Source of the DNA: Chitinophagaceae bacterium
GTDB taxonomy: Bacteria > Bacteroidota > Bacteroidia > Chitinophagales > Chitinophagaceae
Assembly: GCA_021151685.1 (NCBI GenBank)
Contig: JAGKWS010000078.1
Span: forward strand, 1 to 19,871
Direction of reading: 5' to 3'
Length of the DNA stretch: 19,871 nt
Below, piece by piece: positions 5,356 to 12,881 of this stretch (within the stretch, counting starts at the first letter, position 1; the number at the start of each line of letters is the position of its first letter). Position numbers and translations under genes: made by a program. The notes under the pieces are model-generated. The model saw only the letters and a program-made list of their open reading frames with translations. It was not told the origin of the DNA and did no database searches.

Positions 5356-7272
5356 TTGCCATTCCAAAATAGCCAACCACTGAGCGCACCAACCGAGATA
5401 CTGAAAAAATACTGGGGGTACAGCAGTTTTCGCCCGCAACAGGCCGAAATTATTGACAGTATACTGGCCGGGCAAGATACGCTGGCTCTGCTGCCTACGG
5501 GTGGCGGCAAGTCGGTATGTTATCAGGTACCGGCCATGGTTATGAAGGGGATGTGTCTGGTGGTATCGCCGCTTATAGCATTGATGAAGGATCAGGTGGA
5601 ACGCCTGAATGATATAGGCATACCAGCTACTTGTTTGGTATCGGGTATGCACTACAACGATGTGGTGCGTACGCTGCAAGAGGCGGCCAATGGTAGCTAC
5701 AAATTGCTATATGTATCGCCCGAGCGGTTGAAGAGCGAGTTGTTTCGTGATTATTTGGTGGAATTTGATCTGAGTCTGCTGGCGGTAGATGAGGCGCACT
5801 GTATCTCGCAATGGGGGCACGATTTTCGTCCGGCTTATCTGGAAATTGCTGCTGTGCGCGAGGTGCATCCCCGTGTGCCGGTACTGGCACTCACTGCCAG
5901 TGCTACTGCCCGTGTGGGCGATGATATTGCAGCATCGCTGAAGATGAAGCAGCCCGCCATGTTTCGCAGCAGTTTTGCGCGGCCCAATATCTTTTACAGG
6001 GTGCTGCATACCGATGATAAAACCAATGTGCTGCTGCGCAATATAGGCGATGAGTGCAGCATAGTGTACTGCCGCAGCCGAATACTTACCGAAAAATTGG
6101 GGCAATACCTGACGCACGAGGGTGCAGGGGCTACCGTATACCATGCAGGCCTTACCCGCGAGCGCAGAGAGGAAGCCCAAGCGGCATGGATGGACGATAA
6201 AAGCCCTGTAATGGTGGCTACCACAGCCTTTGGTATGGGCATAGACAAGGCGGGGGTACGCAAGGTGATACACTACGATGCGCCCGAACATCTGGAAGCC
6301 TACTATCAGGAGGCGGGCCGGGCCGGGCGCGATGGCAAACCGTCTGATGCGCTGACCATGTACTATGGGGGCGATATAGCCCGTTTGCAGGCAAGTACCG
6401 AGCTGCAATACCCGCCGGAAAGCTATTTGCGGCAGGTGTATCAAGCCGTGGCCGATTATTTGCAGGTACCCATTACGGCCAGCCCCGATAGGTATTTCCC
6501 GTTCGATCTGCATGAGTTTTGTAACCGCTTCCGGCTGCGGCCAGCCGAGGCCATGCCTGCCCTGAAGTTGCTGGAAAGGCAGGGGCTGTGGACGCTAACA
6601 GAGTCGGTATACCACCCGGCTACGGTGCAGTTTATTGCCGACAGGCGTACGCTGGATTCGCTGAGTCTATCGCACCCGCAACTGGCCTACCTCACGGTGG
6701 GGTTGTTGCGGATGTACAATGGCATTTTTCATTATCCGGTATCGGTACGCGAGGCTGCCGTAGCACGGCAGCTACGCATGAACAAGGACGAGGTAGTGAC
6801 CCTGCTGGGGCGGCTGCACGATATGGAATTGCTGCTGTATAACCGCCCTACCGACGGGCCGCAACTATTCTTTCATCACTACCGGGTAGATAGCCGCTTT
6901 CTGCACATCAACATGAAGCGCATCAACGAGCTGAAACTACACCACCAGCAGCGGGTAGATGCCATGGTGCGCTTTCTGGAAAATGAGACGGAATGCCGCG
7001 AACGGTTGCTGCTGCAATACTTTGATGAACAGGTAACCACCAATTGTGGCCACTGCGATGTTTGCGCCGCCAAAACAACACCCCGGCAATCTGCCAACAA
7101 ACTAAAGACCGATTTACAGACCCGCCTACCCCCGGCCGGCCGGGTATCGTTGTTTGAGGTATGCGGCTGGTACCCACCCACCATTACCGACACGGTGATA
7201 AATACCCTGCGCCTGATGGCCGATGAGGGCGTGGTGCGGATACAGCAAGGGTTTGTGGAGTGGGTGGGGTAG
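5356..7272 (+). CDS. recQ: RecQ-family ATP-dependent DNA helicase
   Basis: 3'-5' helicase of recombination and fork repair. With TTG 5356 as residue 1 (638 aa): FRPQQ motif 0, Walker A TGGGKS (48-53), SPLIALMKDQV, DEAH (145-148) with CISQWGHDFRP, ALTASAT, IVYCRSR, ATTAFGMGIDK and QEAGRAGRDG (318-327). Zinc cysteines are C547, C564, C567 and C570, with the same 17/3/3 spacing as E. coli RecQ. Unlike E. coli, about 220 residues (against about 50) lie between motif VI and the first zinc cysteine; they hold helical, winged-helix-like sequence (FDLHEFCNRFRLRPAEAMPA). Only about 68 residues follow the zinc site and no HRDC domain is present. I believe this layout is common in Bacteroidota. No ATG or GTG lies before the helicase core, so the start is TTG 5356 or CTG 5380 (then SAPTEILKKYWGY); an upstream TTG at 5299 would run through the terminator. 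Confidence 0.93.
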   Translation: MPFQNSQPLSAPTEILKKYWGYSSFRPQQAEIIDSILAGQDTLALLPTGGGKSVCYQVPAMVMKGMCLVVSPLIALMKDQVERLNDIGIPATCLVSGMHYNDVVRTLQEAANGSYKLLYVSPERLKSELFRDYLVEFDLSLLAVDEAHCISQWGHDFRPAYLEIAAVREVHPRVPVLALTASATARVGDDIAASLKMKQPAMFRSSFARPNIFYRVLHTDDKTNVLLRNIGDECSIVYCRSRILTEKLGQYLTHEGAGATVYHAGLTRERREEAQAAWMDDKSPVMVATTAFGMGIDKAGVRKVIHYDAPEHLEAYYQEAGRAGRDGKPSDALTMYYGGDIARLQASTELQYPPESYLRQVYQAVADYLQVPITASPDRYFPFDLHEFCNRFRLRPAEAMPALKLLERQGLWTLTESVYHPATVQFIADRRTLDSLSLSHPQLAYLTVGLLRMYNGIFHYPVSVREAAVARQLRMNKDEVVTLLGRLHDMELLLYNRPTDGPQLFFHHYRVDSRFLHINMKRINELKLHHQQRVDAMVRFLENETECRERLLLQYFDEQVTTNCGHCDVCAAKTTPRQSANKLKTDLQTRLPPAGRVSLFEVCGWYPPTITDTVINTLRLMADEGVVRIQQGFVEWVG

Positions 7273-7317
7273 AGCTCTATAAATGTATGTGTTGTATATT
7301 GCTGTGTAAAGGCGATT

Positions 7318-7890
7318 ATGCGATTCTTCCGTAATAGAAGTTACACCAACCAATTGATAAAGCACTATGAAAATTACTTTGGTGGTACCGGGACACGTCT
7401 GAAGATGTCGAATGGGCCAATTGAAAAATTGCACAAGGACTTTATTGTAATGGAGTTTCCGCCCAGCGGGAGGCATAATTTGTTTTGCTACTGTACTGTC
7501 GGAATGTCGGTTGACCGAACAGACGATAACTTGATTGAACTAATTGTTTATTCTCCTGAGGCATCTATGTCGATTGTAGAATTACTGACAGTGTGTGCTT
7601 CGTATCACAGAAATGTGCTTCCTCTGAATCTTAATCATACGGTAAATATTGGTCAAGGATGGTTAATTGATTCTAATTGTGATAACGGCTTCATTTCTCT
7701 GCCCTATCTTGAAGGGAAGAAGTTAGAGGACTTTGAGTATAGTGGTAAAACAGTACACTGTTATTGGTTAATACCCATAACACAGGCAGAGCGAGATTAC
7801 AAAATTAAAAATGGCTGTGAGGCTCTGGAGCAGCTCTTTGAAGAAAAGCAGATAGAATATGCTAATCCGAAACGAGATAGTCTTGTCTGA
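7318..7890 (+). CDS. SUFU-domain protein (suppressor-of-fused family, possible immunity protein)
   Basis: 190 aa, no signal peptide, so cytosolic. Features of the bacterial suppressor-of-fused fold in order: GPIEKLHKDFIVMEFPPSG, FCYCTVGMS, ELIVYSPEASMSIVELLTV, LNLNHTVNIGQGWL, GFISLPYLEGKKLEDF, YWLIPITQAERDYK and a C-terminal EALEQLFEEKQIEYANP. Bacterial SUFU proteins are known mainly as immunity proteins of polymorphic toxin systems, binding and neutralising a toxin domain. No toxin gene or toxin fragment is seen beside it, so it would be an orphan or act on incoming toxins; a housekeeping role cannot be excluded. It starts 45 bases after recQ, but its base and codon use is clearly more AT-rich (many aaa, att, aat and gat codons), which suggests separate ancestry. 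Confidence 0.85.
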   Translation: MRFFRNRSYTNQLIKHYENYFGGTGTRLKMSNGPIEKLHKDFIVMEFPPSGRHNLFCYCTVGMSVDRTDDNLIELIVYSPEASMSIVELLTVCASYHRNVLPLNLNHTVNIGQGWLIDSNCDNGFISLPYLEGKKLEDFEYSGKTVHCYWLIPITQAERDYKIKNGCEALEQLFEEKQIEYANPKRDSLV

Positions 7891-7909
7891 AATGGGGATG
7901 TTTTCTATG

Positions 7910-7930
7910 TTTGGTATTTTGTATGCCAAA
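7910..7930 (+). terminator. possible weak hairpin after the SUFU gene
   Basis: tttggtat, loop tttgt, atgccaaa: eight pairs with one G-T wobble, starting 19 bases after the SUFU stop. There is no T-tract after it, so termination is uncertain. Confidence 0.3.
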
Positions 7931-7959
7931 CTTTATGATGCTACGGCCGACATGGGGGC

Positions 7960-8008
7960 GCAAGTAGAAAAGACTTGCAGGGGAATAGACACAAGTCGAG
8001 AAGACTTG
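7960..8008 (-). repeat. REP-like palindrome pair (caagtc..gacttg type), reverse orientation
   Basis: Two small hairpins: gcaagt/acttgc (7960-7965, 7973-7978) and caagtc-gagaa-gacttg (7992-8008). The second, read on the minus strand, is caagtcttctcgacttg, nearly identical to the core of the palindrome at 8702-8726 (caagtcttttcgacttg), so the copies lie in opposite orientation about 700 bases apart and bracket the small exported gene. A 60-codon frame across this repeat is not considered a gene. A REP/RAYT-type origin is inference; no transposase is present here. Confidence 0.55.
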
Positions 8009-8080
8009 CCAAAACTTGGGACAGGCTTTGTCAAGGCGTGATCTGGTATCAAGGCACTTTTGCAAGAACGAATATTTAAA

Positions 8081-8515
8081 ATGCACAATATCATGAGAGA
8101 GTTAATCTTAATTTGTGGATTATCTGTAATGACGATGCTTTCTGCAAAAGCACAGGGGCTTAATGTGAAAAAGGAATTTAAAAGTAAGACTGAAATTCTT
8201 GAATGGGGAAAAACCGAATTCGGATATGTCGGTGATACTGTTTCCTTTAACATTGATGGTTCAGCTGTTTTCGTGATAAACGGAGATTATGCCTCCGGCG
8301 TTTCGTATAAGACAGTTTTTGTATTTTGTAAATATGGAACAGAGAAAAAGGCTGGATGGTCGCTTCTTTGCATGCGGAATACAAATACAAGCTCTGTAAA
8401 AGTTGAAGTTGATAAAAATCACAAACAAGTAGTATTTAGCTCGAAATCGGGTAAAACCTTAATGATCTTGCCATTCGAAACACTCAATTTGGCATTTGAG
8501 AAGTCGGAACAGTAG
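8081..8515 (+). CDS. small exported protein, unrecognised
   Basis: 144 aa from ATG 8081 (140 aa from ATG 8093). The first residues MHNIMRELILICGLSVMTML then SAKAQ form a signal peptide with a cut after KAQ, so the protein is probably periplasmic or secreted. The mature ~118 residues are lysine- and serine-rich with beta-type alternation (DTVSFNIDGSAVFVINGDY, KTVFVFCKYGTEKKAGWSLL, KQVVFSSKSGKTLMILPFE). Two cysteines (FCKYG and LLCMRN) could form a disulphide. I do not recognise a family. The TTG at 8060 adds only seven residues. The gene is AT-rich like the SUFU gene upstream, is separated from it by REP-like hairpins and is flanked by more of them downstream, so it may be part of an acquired segment. 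Confidence 0.65.
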   Translation: MHNIMRELILICGLSVMTMLSAKAQGLNVKKEFKSKTEILEWGKTEFGYVGDTVSFNIDGSAVFVINGDYASGVSYKTVFVFCKYGTEKKAGWSLLCMRNTNTSSVKVEVDKNHKQVVFSSKSGKTLMILPFETLNLAFEKSEQ

Positions 8516-8866
8516 GAAAAGTTATTTATTGCCACTGGCACTAAGGGTGTGGTTTTCCATGCTTCATGGCCACAATACCGACATCTTGATGCGATGTGTT
8601 TTGAGCTAATTGTTTGCCGAGACGTATTGATTGCGTGTTATGTTTTGCGATACCATATGCTACCCCGTTTGGGGCCAGTGTTTTCCACTGGTGTCTAAGC
8701 CATCGCAAGTCTTTTCGACTTGCGATAAAAACAGGTCACAGATGGGTGGCTTCCGTCTTCGCCATGTCTCTCTCTCAGCACTCCCCGGCAATCAGGGTAT
8801 GCGACTGATGAAATTGTGAAAGCATGTAGCTTTTCCCTGTAGACTGTACTTTTGGTGGGGCAATCA
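8516..8866. other. intergenic stretch holding hairpins, no gene
   Basis: About 350 bases between the small exported gene and the end of the Fic gene. Short frames at 8614-8819 read through the palindromes and lack any protein character. Besides the REP-like hairpins at 8663-8726 there is an imperfect one at 8549-8573 (gtgg, ccatg-ctt-catgg, ccac). Nothing else is recognised. Confidence 0.55.
8663..8726 (+). repeat. REP-like triple hairpin cluster
   Basis: Three stems follow each other: cccc-gttt-gggg (8663-8674), ccagtg-ttttc-cactgg (8675-8691), and a perfect 10-bp stem atcgcaagtc-ttttc-gacttgcgat (8702-8726). The last two share the same ttttc loop. The core caagtc-n5-gacttg recurs in the opposite orientation at 7992-8008. 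Clustered small palindromes with a shared core and both orientations are the hallmark of REP/BIME-type elements. Confidence 0.6.
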
Positions 8867-10270
8867 TCATTTCCTAATCCCTCGTTTCCTGGTGTTGTAG
8901 TCTATGTGTTTGTATATGGTGTTGCCCAACATATTGGCTATGTTATCCATTTCCTGCTCTGTAAGGTGCTGATGGTACAATCGTTCATATTTCTTAACCT
9001 CCACTTTTTCTCCTGTCCCTTCGCTACAATCATCTACCCATACTTCATACTTCACCTCATCCATTTTCACATTTACATAGTAGTTGCAGCCAAATGTTTG
9101 CAGCCCCCCACTGGTGAATGTTCCGTAGAAGGTTTGAATAGTAAGTGTAGTAGGCAATCGACCAATGTTTTCAATCTTGTTATGCACACCCTCTACAAAC
9201 ATTTGAGACACCTGTTGCGGTGATTCATTGACAAACTCAACATAAACGTCTCCCGGATGCACAAACACTCTATGTTGTGTGCCCATGAAAAACCTATTAA
9301 ACTTCTGGATAACCGGAGTGACTTTTTCCACAAAGCGTGCCATCCATCCATCGCAGCAATACAAGAAAGTCTCTTTTGAGTATTTCATTCTGATGTGTTC
9401 CTCCGCATCTGTGCTCCTCAGTTCCATTTCCAGCATTTTTATCTTTTTGTCCAGGTCATCAGGCTCGTCTATATCCTTGCCTTCTATGGCGGTTAGTATC
9501 AGTTCCTGCGAACGAATAATCAAACCCGCCATGTACTCAAAAAACACATCTGGCGCGCCCCCATATCCTTGTATATCGCCCAGATACTGATAGTAGGCGT
9601 TGCGTTCATTCTCCCTTATGTACAGTGGCGGATAGCCGTATGCTATCAGTATCAGGTTGGTAAGTATCCTGATCGTGCGTCCGTTGCCATCGTAAAACGG
9701 GTGTATGGTTACATACTCAAGGTTAAAGCGCAGGGCCAGTAGTACAGGGTGCAAAGCTGCCTTGTCCTGCCTTGTAATCCTGTCGCGCTCTGCATTCACC
9801 CAATTTACCAATTGGTGCATTCTTTCCGGTACATCGGCAGGTGCCACAAAGTCGAAGCGTTCATTTTTGTAGTTGTACAAGTAGTTCTTGTCTTTCTTCC
9901 ATTGGCCTATCTGCACTTTCTTTTCCGGGTCTTCCTCGTGCATAATGCCGGTATGTATATCCCTGATGCGTTTTTCCGATAGGTTCAGTTCGCCCTTGCC
10001 CATCTTCATAATGGTGCTTATCACCTCGTCATGCCCCTTTACCTCCAGCACATCTTTTATGGGCTTGCCGCTTACCGTTATGTTGCCTATCATCACACTA
10101 CGGGTTTCAGACTTGGTGAGCGAGTTACCCTCCATGCTGTTGCTGGTATAGTTCCATTCCAGCCTCAATTTGTAGTCGATTTTCTTCAACACATCGTCAG
10201 GCAGTTTCCCATAAGCATGTATCTTTTCTTGCAGTTCTTCTATCTGCTGCAACTTCTGTTCTAAGGACAT
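8867..10270 (-). CDS. Fic-domain protein, class II, with long unassigned C-terminal domain
   Basis: 467 aa, cytosolic. The catalytic Fic motif is intact: H190-PFYDGNGRTIR, with catalytic His190 and phosphate-binding GNGR at 195-198. Fic enzymes transfer AMP or another nucleotide part to target hydroxyls. The inhibitory helix motif (S/T)xxxE(G/N) is present near the N-terminus as SNSMEGN (S43, E47, G48), which makes it a class II, self-inhibited Fic; activity would require release of E47. The Fic core with its N-terminal helical part ends near residue 260. Residues about 265-467 form a second region with a charged helix (DDLDKKIKMLEMELRS) and then aromatic, beta-type sequence (HRVFVHPGDVYVEFVNES, TLTIQTFYGTFTSGGLQ, KYEVWVDDCSEG) that I cannot assign; the usual short winged helix is not recognised. 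Single gene, with no antitoxin-like neighbour on its strand. Confidence 0.9.
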   Translation of the reverse strand: MSLEQKLQQIEELQEKIHAYGKLPDDVLKKIDYKLRLEWNYTSNSMEGNSLTKSETRSVMIGNITVSGKPIKDVLEVKGHDEVISTIMKMGKGELNLSEKRIRDIHTGIMHEEDPEKKVQIGQWKKDKNYLYNYKNERFDFVAPADVPERMHQLVNWVNAERDRITRQDKAALHPVLLALRFNLEYVTIHPFYDGNGRTIRILTNLILIAYGYPPLYIRENERNAYYQYLGDIQGYGGAPDVFFEYMAGLIIRSQELILTAIEGKDIDEPDDLDKKIKMLEMELRSTDAEEHIRMKYSKETFLYCCDGWMARFVEKVTPVIQKFNRFFMGTQHRVFVHPGDVYVEFVNESPQQVSQMFVEGVHNKIENIGRLPTTLTIQTFYGTFTSGGLQTFGCNYYVNVKMDEVKYEVWVDDCSEGTGEKVEVKKYERLYHQHLTEQEMDNIANMLGNTIYKHIDYNTRKRGIRK

Positions 10271-10315
10271 AATCTTATGTTTTGCTTGTCAATTTACGTT
10301 AAATGATGTTACCAC

Positions 10316-10353
10316 AACGGCAACGGCCACTCGGGAGAGTGGCCGTTGCCGTT
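10316..10353 (-). terminator. perfect 17-bp hairpin at the 3' end of the receptor gene
   Basis: aacggcaacggccactc (10316-10332), loop ggga, gagtggccgttgccgtt (10337-10353), with no mismatch. It lies 22 bases beyond the stop of the minus-strand receptor gene and 45 bases upstream of the Fic start. No T-tract follows on either strand, so it may act as a 3'-end processing or stability hairpin, or as a Rho-assisted terminator. Confidence 0.65.
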
Positions 10354-10375
10354 ATATACAGTTCTATCGGTTTTA

Positions 10376-12715
10376 TCAGAACTTGAAGTTGTAGGTAATG
10401 GACGGCAGTATGGGCAGGATGTAGACCTGGAATACCTTGATGTCTATACCCTGTGCAACCGTACCCGAATTGTCTACGTACAGGAAGTAAGGGTTCTTGC
10501 GGTTGTAGGCATTGTATACCGAGAACGACCAGCTACCTTCCCAACGGTGCTTTTTCTTGTGCTCCGGCGTATAGTTTACCGACAGGTCCAGACGGTGGTA
10601 GGCGGGCAGGCGATAGGCGTTTATTTTGCTGTATAGCTGCATCAGCTCGCCATCTATAAAGTAGTAGGCAGTTGGCAGCGTAATGGCATTACCCGATCCG
10701 AATACGAATACCGCAGAGGCAGTCCACTTTTTATTGAAGCTGTAGCTGCTGGTAACCGATATGTTGTGGCGGCGGTCGTACTTCAGCGGGAAGCGGTCGC
10801 CGTTATTCAGCATCGAGAAGATTTGGTTGGTCCATGCCAGTGTATAACCTACCCAGCCGGTAAACTTGCCCTGCGTTTTGTTGATGAAGAACTCGGCACC
10901 ATAGCTTTCGCCCTTGCCCACTACGTATTCCAGCTCGGGGTCGCGCAGGGTGTTGGGGGTATAGCCGTCGCGGTACTGCAACTGGTTTTCCATTTGTTTG
11001 TAGTACACTTCTACAGAGGTTTCCAACTTGTTATCGAGGAAGTTGTGGAAGTAACCTGCCGATACCTGACGGGCTTTTTGCGGACGCACCAGGTAGGTAC
11101 TGGGTGCCCATACATCGGTAGGCAGGGTAGAGCCATTGTTGGTCACCAGGTGTATGTACTGGTAGGTTTGCGCCATGCTGGTTTTGAAGGAGTTGTTTTC
11201 GCCCAGTGCAAAACGCAGGTTCAGGCGTGGCTCCCAGCCGCCATAGGTTTGTACCAGGTCGCCTTTTTTGTACTTGGTACTGTCGGTTACATTACCGGCA
11301 GCATCCATATTGAGAGCAGTATAAGGGCCTACCTGTCCAAAAAACGAGTAACGGATACCAGCGTTTATCTTCAGCCATTTGGTGGGTTCAAATTCGTCCA
11401 GTATGTAGGCACCAGCCTCATGTGCATACTTGGTATAGGCATTGCTGGGCTCCAGAGTTATGGTATCTACCCGGCCCGATACCTGACTGGGTATAAATGT
11501 GTGCCATGTATACACGGCACCCGCCTTTATGCGGTGGTGGAAGGGGGTAAAGTAATCGAAGTCAGTCTTGGCATTATAGTCTTTGATGCCAGACGATAGT
11601 TTTACCGAAAAAGCACTCTGGTTGAACTGCGACGCAAAATCATAGTCGTTGTACACAAGGGTGGTGTTCGAAAATAGCTTATCGGTAAATTGGTGGTTCC
11701 AGCGCAGGGTGGCGGTGTTGTTGCCCCAGGGTATGTCGGCTTTGAAGGAGCCGCGCGAGTTGGCAAATTTGAATTTGTCTACCCCCGTATATCCGCTCAG
11801 GTACAGCCTGTCGCGGTTGCCCAGTATGTAGTTGGCTTTCAGGTTGGCATCGTAAAAGTAGTAGCCGGTGTTCTGTAAACGTTCAGAGAATGGACGGGCC
11901 AATACATCTATGTAGGTACGGCGGCCCGATACCATAAAGGAGCCTTTTTCTTTTTTTATAGGTCCTTCAAACGTCAGGCGCGAGGCTATGAGCCCTATAC
12001 CACCCTCGGCATGGTATTCTTTCATGTTGCCATCCTTCATGGTCACATCCACCACCGACGATAGCCTACCGCCATAGTTGGCCGCAGGGGCTCCCTTGAT
12101 GAGGGTAACATCTTTAATGGCATCGCCATTAAACACCGAAAAGAAGCCAAACAGGTGACCAGTGTTATAGACCACGGCATCATCCAGCAACACCAGATTT
12201 TGGTCGGGGCCGCCACCGCGCACATAAAAGCCCGAGTTGCCCTCGCCGGCACTCTGCACACCGGGCAGCAATTGCAGGGTCTTCAATACATCTACCTCAC
12301 CAAAGAGCACAGGCAGTTGCTTGATGCGGGCCATAGACAAGCTTATTGTACCCATATCGGTCTTGGAGACATTCTCGTCTTTGCGGCCGGCGGTTACTTT
12401 TACCTCCTTCATGGTGGTACCGCTCGATAGTTCGGCATTATACTTTTTGCTGGTGGTCAGGTCCATCTCCATAGTGATGGTTGTATACCCCACATAAGAG
12501 AAGATTACCGTGTATTTGCCGGCAGGTACCGTAACCGAGTAGAACCCGTAGTTGTTGGTGGTGGCACCCTGGTCTGCCCCTTTAATGTAGACCGTACCGG
12601 CTATGAGCGATTCGCCAGTGGCGGCATCGCGCATATAACCACTTAGTGAGACTTTTTGTTGCGCAGTTAGCGCAAATGGCAGGGCAATGAGTAGAAAAGA
12701 GATAAGGAAACGCAT
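10376..12715 (-). CDS. TonB-dependent outer-membrane receptor with carboxypeptidase-like N-terminal domain
   Basis: 779 aa. Signal peptide MRFLISFLLIALPFALTAQ; carboxypeptidase-regulatory-like domain (about 22-105, VSLSGYMRDAATGESLIAG then YGFYSVTVPAGKYTVIFSYV); plug (about 110-235) with LPGVQSAGEGNSGFYVRGGG, NLVLLDDAVVYNTGH and GGRLSSVVDVTMKDG; then a 22-strand-type barrel to the end, closing on ITYNFKF with the terminal Phe expected of outer-membrane barrels. This is the FecA/CirA-like branch without a SusD partner in the window. The transported substrate is not predictable. It has a good promoter 18 bases upstream of the ATG and a perfect hairpin after the stop, so it is probably its own transcription unit. 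Confidence 0.93.
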   Translation of the reverse strand: MRFLISFLLIALPFALTAQQKVSLSGYMRDAATGESLIAGTVYIKGADQGATTNNYGFYSVTVPAGKYTVIFSYVGYTTITMEMDLTTSKKYNAELSSGTTMKEVKVTAGRKDENVSKTDMGTISLSMARIKQLPVLFGEVDVLKTLQLLPGVQSAGEGNSGFYVRGGGPDQNLVLLDDAVVYNTGHLFGFFSVFNGDAIKDVTLIKGAPAANYGGRLSSVVDVTMKDGNMKEYHAEGGIGLIASRLTFEGPIKKEKGSFMVSGRRTYIDVLARPFSERLQNTGYYFYDANLKANYILGNRDRLYLSGYTGVDKFKFANSRGSFKADIPWGNNTATLRWNHQFTDKLFSNTTLVYNDYDFASQFNQSAFSVKLSSGIKDYNAKTDFDYFTPFHHRIKAGAVYTWHTFIPSQVSGRVDTITLEPSNAYTKYAHEAGAYILDEFEPTKWLKINAGIRYSFFGQVGPYTALNMDAAGNVTDSTKYKKGDLVQTYGGWEPRLNLRFALGENNSFKTSMAQTYQYIHLVTNNGSTLPTDVWAPSTYLVRPQKARQVSAGYFHNFLDNKLETSVEVYYKQMENQLQYRDGYTPNTLRDPELEYVVGKGESYGAEFFINKTQGKFTGWVGYTLAWTNQIFSMLNNGDRFPLKYDRRHNISVTSSYSFNKKWTASAVFVFGSGNAITLPTAYYFIDGELMQLYSKINAYRLPAYHRLDLSVNYTPEHKKKHRWEGSWSFSVYNAYNRKNPYFLYVDNSGTVAQGIDIKVFQVYILPILPSITYNFKF

Positions 12716-12733
12716 GTGTGTATTTTAGTGGTG

Positions 12734-12762
12734 CAAAAGTACAGCAACCATAGTCCTGGCAA
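12734..12762 (-). promoter_or_regulatory. Bacteroidota-type promoter of the 779-aa receptor gene
   Basis: On the minus strand, TACTTTTG (12734-12741) matches TAnnTTTG and a TTG (12760-12762) lies 18 bases upstream, the usual -33/-7 spacing. The -7 box ends 18 bases before the ATG, giving a leader of roughly 12 bases. Confidence 0.6.
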
Positions 12763-12834
12763 TGGATATGGTGCGCCACATAGAAAATTAACAAATTGAA
12801 TAGGATTGCTTTTAGTTAAATTTTGACACTATAC

Positions 12835-12867
12835 ACAACAGCCGGAACGATTGGTTCCGGCTGTTGT
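12835..12867 (-). terminator. perfect 14-bp hairpin after the large receptor gene
   Basis: acaacagccggaac (12835-12848), 5-base loop, gttccggctgttgt (12854-12867), starting 14 bases beyond the stop of the 962-aa receptor gene on the minus strand. No immediate T-tract follows. It separates two same-strand receptor genes that would otherwise look like an operon. Confidence 0.68.
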
Positions 12868-12881
12868 GGGGGTGGTTGGTT

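Noticed and set aside
7859..8041. 60-codon frame overlapping the SUFU end
   Set aside because: Reads through REP-like hairpins and overlaps the SUFU gene in another frame.
7318..8515. SUFU plus exported protein as a classical toxin-immunity pair
   Set aside because: The exported protein shows no toxin motif and follows rather than precedes the SUFU gene; kept only as a speculative lead.
8614..8819. Two overlapping 62-64 codon frames
   Set aside because: They run across a cluster of palindromes and have no protein features.
8867..10270. Fic protein as the toxin of a toxin-antitoxin pair
   Set aside because: It carries its own inhibitory helix (class II), and no small antitoxin gene precedes it on its strand.
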